From contig JAIKYU010000008.1 in assembly GCA_024682835.1 (NCBI GenBank), forward strand, positions 1 to 63,183: DNA of 63,183 bases. Direction: 5' to 3'. Below the pieces are notes generated by a model. The model had not been told where the DNA came from and made no database searches. It saw nothing but the letters and a program-made list of their open reading frames with translations. The position numbers were made by a program, and so were the translations under genes. The DNA is from Lachnospiraceae bacterium (GTDB lineage: Bacteria > Bacillota > Clostridia > Lachnospirales > Lachnospiraceae). Positions 1 through 8,141 of this stretch are shown here, piece by piece (position 1 is the stretch's first letter; each line of letters begins with the position of its first letter).

Positions 1-324
1 CCATGCTCTACATTTACTTTTTTTATTCCGTGTCCCACACCTGGTTCAAGATAAAAGCACTTTGGAAAAAGCTGCTCATCGCCCTGCCATGTATCATCAT
101 ACTGATCAGATACACAGATCCCAGCGCTGCAGTGATGACAATGCCGCTGCCCCGATGGTATCCGGTTTCGGCATTTACGCTGTACAGGTTGCCCAGCCAC
201 AGGTTTGCGGTGTACATGATCAGTATGATGATACATGGCAGGGCGATGAGCAGCTTTTTCCAAAGTGCTTTTATCTTGAACCAGGTGTGGGACACGGAAT
301 AAAAAAAGTAAATGTAGAGCATGG
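1..324. repeat. Perfect 108-bp inverted repeat at window edge (arms 1-108 and 217-324)
   Basis: Bases 1-108 are the exact reverse complement of 217-324, and the 108-bp loop 109-216 separates them; pairing stops abruptly at 108/217. The repeat lies inside a membrane-protein reading frame, so the protein re-reads its own antisense beyond the loop. A perfect palindrome that ends exactly at the sequence edge is typical of a fold-back assembly or amplification chimera. A genuine inversion is possible but less likely. Confidence 0.9.
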
Positions 325-580
325 TGAGGGAATACCTGAAGATGAAATATCCGTAATTCCACAGGAATACCCATGTCACCTTCCACTGTTCCAGCGGATA
401 GGACCAGATCACCACGTAGTTTAAGAAGTCACAGGTCGCTGCAACGAGGGAAAAAATAATGATGGCCAACAGCAGCTTGTTGGATCTGCCCTTTGTAAGC
501 CTTCGCGAGATGGTGGCAACGATCAGGATAACATAGATCGGCAGTGAAGCTATTTCATACGAAACAATATGATCTATCAT
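23..580 (-). CDS. N-terminal membrane sensor region of a signalling protein, 3' end unreliable
   Basis: This minus-strand frame encodes several hydrophobic helices with the look of a bacterial multi-helix sensor domain. A stretch containing YSVNAETGYHRG resembles FTYDAAGTYVHG in the hybrid kinase at 816, so the two are probably related sensors. The start at 580 is preferred over the ATG at 634 because it follows a GAGGTGG-like ribosome site, whereas the outer ATG follows a TATACT element very closely. Only 109-580 is trustworthy: from 108 downward the frame reads the inverted copy of itself and stops at 23-25. The output domain, perhaps a kinase, GGDEF or HD-GYP, lies outside the window. Function beyond membrane sensing cannot be assigned. 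Confidence 0.55.
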   Translation of the reverse strand: MIDHIVSYEIASLPIYVILIVATISRRLTKGRSNKLLLAIIIFSLVAATCDFLNYVVIWSYPLEQWKVTWVFLWNYGYFIFRYSLTMLYIYFFYSVSHTWFKIKALWKKLLIALPCIIILIMYTANLWLGNLYSVNAETGYHRGSGIVITAALGSVYLISMMIHGRAMSSFFQSAFILNQVWDTE

Positions 581-681
581 ATGTGCCTGCCACCTCAACC
601 CGGAAAGAGCCACTTCAGAAGTATTATGACACACCGCAGTATAAAAGTAAATGATTATAAGAAAGATGGGAGCGCAGAGGA

Positions 682-710
682 TTGCATCAATTGCCGGAAA
701 ATGGTATACT
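682..710 (+). promoter_or_regulatory. Predicted sigma-70 type promoter for the hybrid kinase/esterase operon
   Basis: TTGCAT (682-687) and TATACT (705-710) are separated by 17 bp. They lie in the divergent gap between the membrane sensor fragment and the kinase at 816, leaving a leader of about 100 nt. Confidence 0.5.
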
Positions 711-815
711 AAGCCATCCGTTGAAAGCCGAAAACCGTGATCCGCCGGGGGACAGACAGAGGAGCTGAAAAACCTGCATCGAAATCATCGGGCGTATGGA
801 GTAAGAAAACAGGGC

Positions 816-2909
816 GTGTATAACATATACTTTGAGACAGCAGCTACCGGCTTCATGGCGGTGCTGCTGCTTTATCTCTATGTCGAATATCCGAACGCAT
901 CGGAGAGTAATCTGCGCTACAGACACTGGGTGGCGTGGATCCTCGTGTGCGAGATTGTGGACGTGATCGCTTCGCGGATGACGGATTATGGGCATATGAT
1001 ACCGCCCATGGTGAATATCGTTGCCAGCACGGTATACTTTCTTGTCTCTGCATTCTGCTTCTTAAGCCTGGCAAAATATCTGCATTCTCTGGTAAAAGGA
1101 AGGCTGTCCGATATCTACATGCGGTTTCTGGACCGCCTGATCATCTTATACGTCATTTTCATGATCATCAATATCTTCACGGGATGGATGTTCACCTACG
1201 ACGCCGCGGGCACGTATGTTCACGGACCGCTGTATTTTATGATTTTTATTCTGCAAATCATTGTGAACACCATGTCGATCATCCTGCTTTTTTCCAATCG
1301 CAAAAAACTGGAAAAAAGGCAGCTTGCGGCCATCTGGCTGTTCATGCTCATCATCATCGCGGGCTTTGTGCTGCAGGTGGTTCTGTTCCCCAAGACACTG
1401 CTGGTGTTCTACATGTTTTCCATCGCGGCAATGACGGTGTTGTTTGTTATCGAGACGCCGGACTATATTAAACTCGCCGAAGCGCTGAAAGAGGTTGAAA
1501 AACAGCGGCAGAGGGCGGATGTGGCAAATCAGGCAAAGAGCAATTTTCTGGCAAACATGTCCCATGAAATCCGCACGCCGATGAACGCCATCATCGGTCT
1601 TGATGAGATGATTCTGCGCGAAACGAAAGATCAGAGAGTCAGGAAGTTTGCGCTGGATATTAGAAGTGCGGGGAATACACTTCTCTCGATCATCAATGAT
1701 ATCCTTGACCTCTCCAGGATCGAATCCGGTCGGATGGATCTGGTGCCGGTCGAATATGACTTTGCTTCCGTTCTGAATGACATTGTGAACATGACGATGA
1801 AAAAAGCACAGGAAAAGGGATTGAACTATGAACTGTCTGTGGACAGGAACATTCCTTCCGTTCTGTTCGGCGACGAGATCAGGATCAGACAGGTGATCCT
1901 GAATATCACGAACAATGCCATTAAGTATACGGAAAAGGGAAGTGTAAAAATCTCGGTATCCTTTGACAAGGAAGAGAAAACGCTGATCTGCAGCGTCTCG
2001 GACACTGGTATGGGGATTAAGACGGAGGATATGGACAAGCTGTTTTCCTCTTTTCAACGTCTGGATGAGACCAAAAACCGGAATATCGAGGGGACGGGTC
2101 TGGGACTCAATATCACAAGGCAGCTGACGGAGATGATGGGCGGCGGCATTGTTGTGGAGAGCACCTACGGCGAGGGATCAACCTTTACCGCAAGAATGCT
2201 GCAGGAGGTCGTCGACGACACCCCGATCGGGGATTACGAGAAACATCTGGCGGAGACCCAGGCAGGAAACGAGGAATTCAGGCCGCAGCTGGTCGCACCG
2301 GACGCAAGGATCCTGATCGTTGACGACAACGAAATGAATCTTGAAGTCATTACGGAACTGATGAATGAAACGAGAATGAAGATCAAAACCGCACTTTCCG
2401 GACAGGAATGCATCGATCTTCTGGAACGTGCGGCCTATGATGTGGTTCTTCTGGATCAGATGATGCCGGGAATGTCCGGCACGCAGACGCTCCACGTCAT
2501 CAAAGAAAGGCACCTTGCGGACGATACGCCGATCGTCGTGCTTACCGCCGATGCCATTGTGGGTGCCAGAGATTCCTATGTCAGAGAAGGTTTCACGGAT
2601 TACCTCTCCAAACCGGTGCTTTATCCGGAGCTGGAGGCGCTGCTGTACAAATACATTCCCCCCGAAAAGATCCTTGATCCGAAGGAGGCGGAAGCGAGCA
2701 GAGAATCACCTTCAGAAGAGCAGGCCGACGCTGTACGGCCGGTAGTCCTGGTCATCAGTGATTCTTCGGAACGGCTCAATGAAGCAAAAGGTCTGATAAC
2801 CGGACGGTATAAGGGCGTCTTTGTGAAGGATGAGGAGCACGCGAAGCGCTATATGGAGAAGCATGAGGTCGCATTTGTTGTCAGAGATGCAGGAACCCCC
2901 GGGGGATAA
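816..2909 (+). CDS. Membrane-bound hybrid sensor histidine kinase/response regulator
   Basis: This 697-residue protein probably senses a membrane or extracellular cue and relays phosphate internally. Residues 1 to about 220 form a multi-helix membrane sensor. A HisKA domain follows with the H-box NMSHEIRTPMN (phospho-accepting His250), then a HATPase_c domain with DTGMGI and GTGLGL nucleotide motifs. A receiver domain begins near residue 505 with ILIVDDNEMN and has the phospho-acceptor Asp547 in LLDQMMPG. The last 75 or so residues look like a degenerate second receiver without an acceptor Asp; the kinase at 30246/31043 has a similar tail. There is no HPt domain, so a separate phosphotransfer partner is likely. 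The start is GTG with a weak ribosome site and may be off by a few codons. The esterase starts 4 nt after the stop, suggesting one operon. Confidence 0.85.
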   Translation: MYNIYFETAATGFMAVLLLYLYVEYPNASESNLRYRHWVAWILVCEIVDVIASRMTDYGHMIPPMVNIVASTVYFLVSAFCFLSLAKYLHSLVKGRLSDIYMRFLDRLIILYVIFMIINIFTGWMFTYDAAGTYVHGPLYFMIFILQIIVNTMSIILLFSNRKKLEKRQLAAIWLFMLIIIAGFVLQVVLFPKTLLVFYMFSIAAMTVLFVIETPDYIKLAEALKEVEKQRQRADVANQAKSNFLANMSHEIRTPMNAIIGLDEMILRETKDQRVRKFALDIRSAGNTLLSIINDILDLSRIESGRMDLVPVEYDFASVLNDIVNMTMKKAQEKGLNYELSVDRNIPSVLFGDEIRIRQVILNITNNAIKYTEKGSVKISVSFDKEEKTLICSVSDTGMGIKTEDMDKLFSSFQRLDETKNRNIEGTGLGLNITRQLTEMMGGGIVVESTYGEGSTFTARMLQEVVDDTPIGDYEKHLAETQAGNEEFRPQLVAPDARILIVDDNEMNLEVITELMNETRMKIKTALSGQECIDLLERAAYDVVLLDQMMPGMSGTQTLHVIKERHLADDTPIVVLTADAIVGARDSYVREGFTDYLSKPVLYPELEALLYKYIPPEKILDPKEAEASRESPSEEQADAVRPVVLVISDSSERLNEAKGLITGRYKGVFVKDEEHAKRYMEKHEVAFVVRDAGTPGG

Positions 2910-2913
2910 GGAT

Positions 2914-4719
2914 ATGGAACACAAATCGAAAAAAAAGACCGGAAAAAGGCGGATCGGCATGGTGGTCATGTTTGTGATCGTGGCTGTTGTCTATGCGCTT
3001 CTTCTTGAGCTCTCGCTCAATACCTGGGTCGGATGGGCGGCTTTTGCTGCTGCCATGATCCTGTTTCCTGTGTTCTACATGAGGGTTGCTGCGGAAAAAA
3101 GCCTGCTTCTTCGCCTGGGCGCATGGATCGTGTTGTTCGGTATTCTCTTTGTCGTCTACCGGATCAGCTATCCGCCGTACGCGCTTGTCCCCGCAGTCAG
3201 AGGAAAAAATCCGGAACCCACGGGCGTGGTCACCGTTGCACAGGGAGATCTTACCGGCGTCTATGATGAATCCCGCGCCGTGGAGGTATATACAGGTATT
3301 CCTTATGCGAAACCACCGGTGGGAGAACTTAGATGGAAGGAACCACAGCAGGCTGAGGGCTGGGACGGCGTGAGGGTGTGCGATCATTTTGCACCGCGGT
3401 TCATGCAGGGGGAGAATTCCACACTTTGGGATTCCCTGGTGATGCTGGTGATCTACAATCACTTTAACTGGTTCAACCCGAATGATAACTACAGGGAGAC
3501 CATGAGTGAGGATGCGCTTTATGTCAATATCTGGAAGCCTGCGGGTGACGTGACGGACTGTCCGGTGCTTTTTTTCATCCATGGAGGATCCCTTCAGACC
3601 GGCACCCCGTCCTATGACCAGTACAACGGCGAAGCATATGCGAAGCGCGGGATCGTCTATGTGGACTTTGCATATCGGCTGAACATATTCGGATATTATG
3701 CGGATGAAACGCTGGCGGCGGAATCCCCCCACGACACCACCGGAAACTACGGACTTTTGGATCAGATTGCGGCGCTTCAATGGGTGCATGACAATATCGG
3801 CGCCTTCGGAGGAGATCCCGATAACATCACGATAGCCGGCGAATCTGCCGGGTCCTCCAGCGTCAATGCCCTCTGTGTCTCGCCGCTTGCAAAGGGACTG
3901 TTCAGGCGCGCGATCGGCGAAAGCAGCGGCATTGCGGTCAACCATCCGTACCACACCTTCCGACCTCTGGAGGATGCGTTGGAGATGAAACAGCAGGTAT
4001 ATGACATCACCGGTGTGTCGGATATCGATGCCCTTCGCGCGATTGATGCCGCGACACTCGTCAATGCCCGCGGGGCCTACAATTCCATGACGGTTGACGG
4101 GTATGCGATCCCCGAACAGCCTGCAGCAGTCTATCAGAAAGGCGAAAACAACGAGGAGGCGCTGCTGAACGGGTATAACGAAGCGGAAGCCGATGTCTTC
4201 ACGATTCTCGGTACAAAGGTCACGCCGGGCAATTATGAAGACATACTGAGAGAAAAGCTGGGAGATACAGCCGCTGAGGGGCTTGCCGCGCTTTATCCGG
4301 CGGGAGACGCGCCGAAGAAGCAGTATAATACCGTGGTCGGGGCCGCCTGGTTCGCATACAGCCACCACGTATGGTCACGCTACATGGCTCGTGAGGGCAG
4401 ACCGGCCTGGCTGTACAGGTTCACCAGGAGGAACCGCGGTCTGAGCACCAACCATGCCGGGGAGCTTCCGTATTTTTACGGGAATCTGCAGACGCAGCCG
4501 CAGAATTATGAAGCGTATGATTACGAGCTCTCGGAGACCATCATGGACTATATCGAGAATTTCGTCAGGTACGGAAATCCCAACGGAGACGGACTGCCCG
4601 TATGGCAGGATTTTTCGGAAGATGAGACGCTCCTGCTTGAACTGGGTGATTCCGTGGAAATGACCGTTGACCCGTATCCGGCACTTTATGAGATCCTGGA
4701 CAGAGCACAGGAAGAGTGA
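2914..4719 (+). CDS. Membrane-anchored type B carboxylesterase
   Basis: The 601-residue product belongs to the carboxylesterase type B (alpha/beta-hydrolase) family, which cleaves carboxylic esters. About three hydrophobic helices occupy residues 15-90, so the catalytic domain is probably held at the membrane, facing outward. The catalytic domain starts near residue 110 with the family motif YTGIPYAKPPVGELRW. The nucleophile is Ser311 in GESAGSSS, His514 in NHAGELP is the likely catalytic histidine, and the acid is probably Glu425. The ATG at 2914 is chosen because GGGGGATAAGGAT precedes it; an in-frame ATG at 2830 lies inside the kinase gene. The substrate is unknown. The N-terminal helices are unusual, since most bacterial relatives are cytosolic or carry a simple signal peptide. 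Confidence 0.85.
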   Translation: MEHKSKKKTGKRRIGMVVMFVIVAVVYALLLELSLNTWVGWAAFAAAMILFPVFYMRVAAEKSLLLRLGAWIVLFGILFVVYRISYPPYALVPAVRGKNPEPTGVVTVAQGDLTGVYDESRAVEVYTGIPYAKPPVGELRWKEPQQAEGWDGVRVCDHFAPRFMQGENSTLWDSLVMLVIYNHFNWFNPNDNYRETMSEDALYVNIWKPAGDVTDCPVLFFIHGGSLQTGTPSYDQYNGEAYAKRGIVYVDFAYRLNIFGYYADETLAAESPHDTTGNYGLLDQIAALQWVHDNIGAFGGDPDNITIAGESAGSSSVNALCVSPLAKGLFRRAIGESSGIAVNHPYHTFRPLEDALEMKQQVYDITGVSDIDALRAIDAATLVNARGAYNSMTVDGYAIPEQPAAVYQKGENNEEALLNGYNEAEADVFTILGTKVTPGNYEDILREKLGDTAAEGLAALYPAGDAPKKQYNTVVGAAWFAYSHHVWSRYMAREGRPAWLYRFTRRNRGLSTNHAGELPYFYGNLQTQPQNYEAYDYELSETIMDYIENFVRYGNPNGDGLPVWQDFSEDETLLLELGDSVEMTVDPYPALYEILDRAQEE

Positions 4720-4762
4720 TCAAAAGTGAAAATGAACCCTGGGCATCGTTCACGGAGAGTGG

Positions 4763-4791
4763 ATGACAGAAGGGACAAATCATGGTAAACT
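4763..4791 (+). promoter_or_regulatory. Predicted promoter of the GMP synthase gene
   Basis: ATGACA (4763-4768), a 17-bp spacer and TAAACT (4786-4791) with a TGG extended element precede guaA by about 45 nt. No purine riboswitch fold was recognised in the short leader. Confidence 0.4.
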
Positions 4792-4840
4792 GTACTGGTT
4801 CATGTGATTGCATGCCGAAGGCACAAAAGGAGGAGAAGCA

Positions 4841-5824
4841 ATGGGCAATGAGAGAAGACCGGACGATATGACGAGGATCACGACCCCCGAACTGGCGGAT
4901 GCCTTTATCGAAGAGCAGATCGGAGCGCTTCGGGAGCAGATCGGCAGTAAAAAGGTGCTGCTTGCGCTCTCCGGCGGTGTGGATTCGTCTGTTGTTGCTG
5001 CGATGCTGATCCGGGCGGTCGGTGAACAGCTGACCTGCGTGCACGTGAACCACGGTCTGCTGCGCAAAGGAGAGCCTGAGCAGGTGATCGAGGTTTTCCG
5101 CAACCAGATGAAGGCCAATCTCGTCTACGTGGATGCGACGGACCGCTTTCTTGATAAACTGGCGGGCGTGACGGATCCGGAGATGAAGCGGAAGATTATC
5201 GGCGGTGAATTCATTGAGGTATTTGCCGAGGAAGCCAGAAAGCTCGACGGAATTGAATTTCTGGCGCAGGGCACGATCTGGCCGGATATCCTGGAAAGCG
5301 AAAAAGGCATCAAGGCACATCACAACGCCGGTGGTCTGCCGGAGGATATGAAATTTGAACTGGTCGAGCCTGTGAAGATCCTGTTCAAAGATGAGGTCCG
5401 CGTGGTCGGCGAGCGGCTCGGGCTTCCGAAAAACATGGTCTATCGCCAGCCCTTCCCGGGTCCGGGACTCGGTGTCCGCTGCCCCGGCGCAATCACGAGA
5501 GACCGTCTGGAAGCGGTGCGTGAATCGGATGCGATCCTGCGCGAGGAATTCGCAAAGAACGGCCTCGAGGGCAAGGTGTGGCAGTATTTCACGGTGGTAC
5601 CGGACTTCAAGTCAACCGGCATCAAGGACGGAAAACGCGCCTTTGAGTGGATGGTGATCATCAGAGCGGTCAACACCTCGGATGCGATGACAGCTGGGGT
5701 GGAGGACATACCGTTTGCCCTGATGCAGCACCTCGTCCAGAGAATCACATCAGAGGTGAAAGGCGTCAACCGCGTGCTTTATGACTTCACCCCCAAGCCG
5801 ACCGGGACGATAGAATATGAGTGA
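4841..5824 (+). CDS. guaA: GMP synthase, stand-alone ATP-pyrophosphatase (synthetase) subunit
   Basis: GMP synthase aminates XMP to GMP at the end of guanine nucleotide synthesis. This 327-residue protein has only the synthetase half: the PP-loop SGGVDSS near residue 45, the segment ending in AHHNAGGLPEDM, and the C-terminal dimerisation domain with PFPGPGLGVR and the final PTGTIEYE. The usual bacterial enzyme is about 510-525 residues because a glutamine amidotransferase domain is fused to the N-terminus; none is present here. The chosen ATG follows AAAGGAGGAGAAGCA exactly as expected, so this is not a mis-called start. The only amidotransferase in the window is TrpG at 23977. The layout matches the two-subunit archaeal form, in which a separate subunit supplies ammonia; otherwise the enzyme may use free ammonia. 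Confidence 0.9.
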   Translation: MGNERRPDDMTRITTPELADAFIEEQIGALREQIGSKKVLLALSGGVDSSVVAAMLIRAVGEQLTCVHVNHGLLRKGEPEQVIEVFRNQMKANLVYVDATDRFLDKLAGVTDPEMKRKIIGGEFIEVFAEEARKLDGIEFLAQGTIWPDILESEKGIKAHHNAGGLPEDMKFELVEPVKILFKDEVRVVGERLGLPKNMVYRQPFPGPGLGVRCPGAITRDRLEAVRESDAILREEFAKNGLEGKVWQYFTVVPDFKSTGIKDGKRAFEWMVIIRAVNTSDAMTAGVEDIPFALMQHLVQRITSEVKGVNRVLYDFTPKPTGTIEYE

Positions 5825-5827
5825 TAA

Positions 5828-6063
5828 CGAGCCGGGCGGCTCGAATATGCTGTAACAGGCACGAAGTGCCTGCACGGAAACCGTAAGGCACACCCGCAAG
5901 CTCGCTTGCAGGGGCGTGCCTTACGGTTTCCGTGAAAGCACCGCGAAGCGGTGTTACAGCATATGACGCAGACATCTGGCGACAACCTACAGCGAGATGG
6001 AGCGAAGCGGAATCGAGCGGAGAGGCGATTCCGCGAGGATGTACTCCGCGGAATCGAGCGGAG
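5828..6063. repeat. Palindrome-rich, cloverleaf-like intergenic element
   Basis: A short hairpin (5828-5833/5838-5843) is followed by outer arms 5845-5857 and 5952-5964 (13 bp, perfect). These enclose three hairpins: 5858-5870 with a GAA loop, a 19-bp stem 5873-5891/5916-5934 with a nested GCAAG/CTTGC hairpin at 5896-5909, and 5939-5953 with a GAA loop. Downstream, a 16-bp direct repeat occurs at 6007-6022 and 6048-6063, and its first half also pairs with 6026-6034. The element begins just after the guaA stop and ends before the restriction remnant. It has no T-tract, so it is not an ordinary terminator. A non-autonomous mobile or REP-like element is possible. Confidence 0.7.
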
Positions 6064-6228
6064 TTTTGTGGTAACTGTCCTCCGGCTATACCGAATAGTT
6101 CAAAACCCTCAAATGGGATATATCAAGAATAATCAACGATGCCATTGAACCGAGAATTGCGCCAACAATAGAGGTACTCACTATAGAACAGCGCACGATA
6201 ATTAAGGTGTCGTTTTCCGGTCATAATA

Positions 6229-6368
6229 GACCATATTCCTGATATTGAGAGACAAAAAGTTTTTCAGAGTTTATAAAACAAGTCGACAAATCACAATTTG
6301 CAGTGCAGCAGGCTTTGGATGAAACGCAGATGTTGTTCGACAGTTTGATGCAGGAATACTTCGGTTAG
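6229..6368 (+). pseudogene. hsdS: 3' remnant of a type I restriction specificity subunit (hsdS)
   Basis: The frame ending at TAG 6366-6368 reads EFIKQVDKSQFAVQQALDET and then finishes LFDSLMQEYFG, the usual coiled-coil end of HsdS target-recognition subunits. Just upstream, the expected preceding segment IPDIERQKVF lies in a different frame; the switch falls at the T-run 6260-6264 and fits loss of one base. No target-recognition domain, hsdM or hsdR is present in the window. This is a decayed tail of a type I restriction-modification locus next to a rhuM gene, a common neighbourhood for that family. The stretch 6070-6228 shows nothing else identifiable. Confidence 0.6.
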
Positions 6369-6377
6369 GGGGATAAT

Positions 6378-7418
6378 ATGGTTAAAAGGAAAAACGAAAT
6401 TACTCCCAGATCCTCTGCGGCAGAGTATCTGACGTTTGTTACGGCAACTGGAGAAGGCGGCGTTGAGGCTATCTATGCAGATGAGAATGTTTGGCTGACT
6501 CAGAAAATGATGGGTGTTTTATATGACGTTGGAACAAACACAATCAATTATCATCTACAGAAGTTATATGAGGATGGGGAGATACACGAGAATTCAGTTA
6601 TTCGAAAATTTCGAATAACTGCCACGGACGGAAAAAAATACAACGCACTTCATTATAACTTAAAGGCTATCATTGCTGTCGGAAACAGAGTGGACTCTCC
6701 GAAAGCGGTACAGTTTCGGAAGTGGGCGAATACCATAATTGAAGAGTACACCATCAAGGGCTATGCAATGGATGACGCGCGGCTGAAAAAAGGCGGGAGT
6801 ATTCTTACAAAAGAGTATTTCGATCAGTTGCTGGAACGCATACGGGAGATAAGACTTTCGGAACGAAAGTTTTATCAAAAGATAACAGACATCTATGCTA
6901 CTTCAGTTGATTATGATCCTTCGGCAAAAGAAACAAAGCGTTTTTTTGCTGCAGTGCAGAATAAGATTCATTATGCAGTTCATGGGCAGACTGCGGCAGA
7001 GGTTATATACGATCGGGCGGATGCTAATAAGACGCACATGGGGCTTACCGCATGGGAAGGTTCGCCTGAGAGCAAAATCCATAAATACGATGTTATTGTT
7101 GCAAAGAATTATCTTACCGAAGATGAACTGAATATTTTGGCAAGAATAGTGACTGCATACCTCGATTTTGCTGAAGGTATGGCGTTGAGGAACATTCCCA
7201 TGACGATGGCGGATTGGGAAGTTCGTCTGGACGGTTTTCTGACACTCATGGATCATGAAGTATTAAAAGATAATGGCAAGATAAGCGCTGAGCAGGCCAG
7301 ACTCCATGCAGAGACAGAATTTGAAAAATACAGAATAGTCCAGGACAGGCTGTATCAGAGCGATTTTGACAGGTTTCTGGAATTGGAAAACTCTGTAAAG
7401 GATAATATTGAGTCATAA
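6378..7418 (+). CDS. RhuM family protein (virulence RhuM/DNA-binding)
   Basis: The 346-residue protein matches the RhuM family, named for a Salmonella pathogenicity-island gene and often found inside type I restriction loci; its biochemical role is unknown. The N-terminal half contains the family stretch ENVWLTQKMMGVLYDVGTNT, which looks like a helix-turn-helix, followed by RKFRITATDGKKYNALHYNL. The C-terminal half is helical and ends with repeated acidic and amphipathic segments. The ATG follows GGGGGATAAT, 10 nt after the hsdS remnant stop, so it was probably once part of that operon. The gene is visibly richer in A and T than the neighbouring housekeeping genes, which suggests transfer with the island. 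It appears intact. Confidence 0.8.
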   Translation: MVKRKNEITPRSSAAEYLTFVTATGEGGVEAIYADENVWLTQKMMGVLYDVGTNTINYHLQKLYEDGEIHENSVIRKFRITATDGKKYNALHYNLKAIIAVGNRVDSPKAVQFRKWANTIIEEYTIKGYAMDDARLKKGGSILTKEYFDQLLERIREIRLSERKFYQKITDIYATSVDYDPSAKETKRFFAAVQNKIHYAVHGQTAAEVIYDRADANKTHMGLTAWEGSPESKIHKYDVIVAKNYLTEDELNILARIVTAYLDFAEGMALRNIPMTMADWEVRLDGFLTLMDHEVLKDNGKISAEQARLHAETEFEKYRIVQDRLYQSDFDRFLELENSVKDNIES

Positions 7419-7427
7419 GAAAATATC

Positions 7428-8060
7428 ATGCCTGACATTTATTACATAATCGGAACAGCCTATGCGGGCAAATCCACGATGGTGAAACTCCTTGCTGAAA
7501 AACATGATGGTATCGCCTGTGGGGAAAACTATCATGATCAATTGGTGGATGAACGCCTTGATAAAAAAGAGTTTCCCTGCCTCTGCTATACCAGGGACCT
7601 TCAGGATTGGCGTGCGTTTATCCGGAAAACACCGGAGGAATATGCTTCCTGGATAGATGGCGTCGCCAGAGAGTGCGAGATTCTGGAGCTTCGGATTCTG
7701 GAAGAACTGAAGAAACAAGGACGCAGGATCTTTGTAGATACCAACATCTCAATAGAAACGCTTAAGAGGATATCTGATACAGATCATGTTCTTGTGATGC
7801 TGTCTGATCAGATGGTTTCCGTTAACAGGTTTTTTGAGCGGCCGGACAGAGAGAAACAGTTTCTCTATCAGCTTCTGATGCAGGAACCGGATCCCGATGC
7901 GGCGATGGCCGGCTTCAGAGAGATGCTTATGCGGGTTAATTCCAAAGAAGCCTATGACAGATTCCTTCATTCCGGATTCAGGGTATTGCTGCGGGATGAT
8001 CACAGAACCGTCGAAGAAACACTGGAAATCGCAGAGAAAATGTTGAGGTTAGAAGGATGA
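7428..8060 (+). CDS. P-loop nucleotide kinase-like protein of unknown substrate
   Basis: The 210-residue protein begins MPDIYYIIGTAYAGKSTM, a Walker A loop (GTAYAGKST) at residues 9-17 set in a strand-loop-helix as in small nucleotide, shikimate or cytidylate kinases. RRIFVDTNIS near residue 100 could be the second strand carrying a Walker B-like aspartate, and DHVLVMLSD fits a third. It starts 9 nt after rhuM and is probably co-transcribed with it. No specific family could be assigned. It may phosphorylate a small metabolite or act as an AAA-like accessory protein; no membrane segment is evident. Confidence 0.65.
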   Translation: MPDIYYIIGTAYAGKSTMVKLLAEKHDGIACGENYHDQLVDERLDKKEFPCLCYTRDLQDWRAFIRKTPEEYASWIDGVARECEILELRILEELKKQGRRIFVDTNISIETLKRISDTDHVLVMLSDQMVSVNRFFERPDREKQFLYQLLMQEPDPDAAMAGFREMLMRVNSKEAYDRFLHSGFRVLLRDDHRTVEETLEIAEKMLRLEG

Positions 8061-8137
8061 ACAGATTGGCAGAAACAGATCGATTGATCTTTGCTGAAAT
8101 GACGATGGACATGGCGATGGAAGGCGTGAGGAGGTAA
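8057..8137 (+). CDS. Possible 26-residue small ORF between two genes
   Basis: An ATG overlapping the previous stop (ATGA) opens a 26-codon frame, MNRLAETDRLIF through EGVRR, ending TAA just before the ribosome site of the next gene. Its own stop region supplies the GAGGAGG used downstream, which could indicate translational coupling. It may equally be the remnant of a deleted gene or chance. Confidence 0.25.
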   Translation: MNRLAETDRLIFAEMTMDMAMEGVRR

Positions 8138-8141
8138 GGCT

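Noticed and set aside
2881..4368. 495-codon minus-strand frame across the carboxylesterase
   Set aside because: Antisense to a protein with an intact catalytic triad; it has no ribosome site or recognisable motif.
5932..6148. Two overlapping 65-66 codon frames in the palindromic element
   Set aside because: They run through hairpins and repeats, have no ribosome site and look like chance frames.
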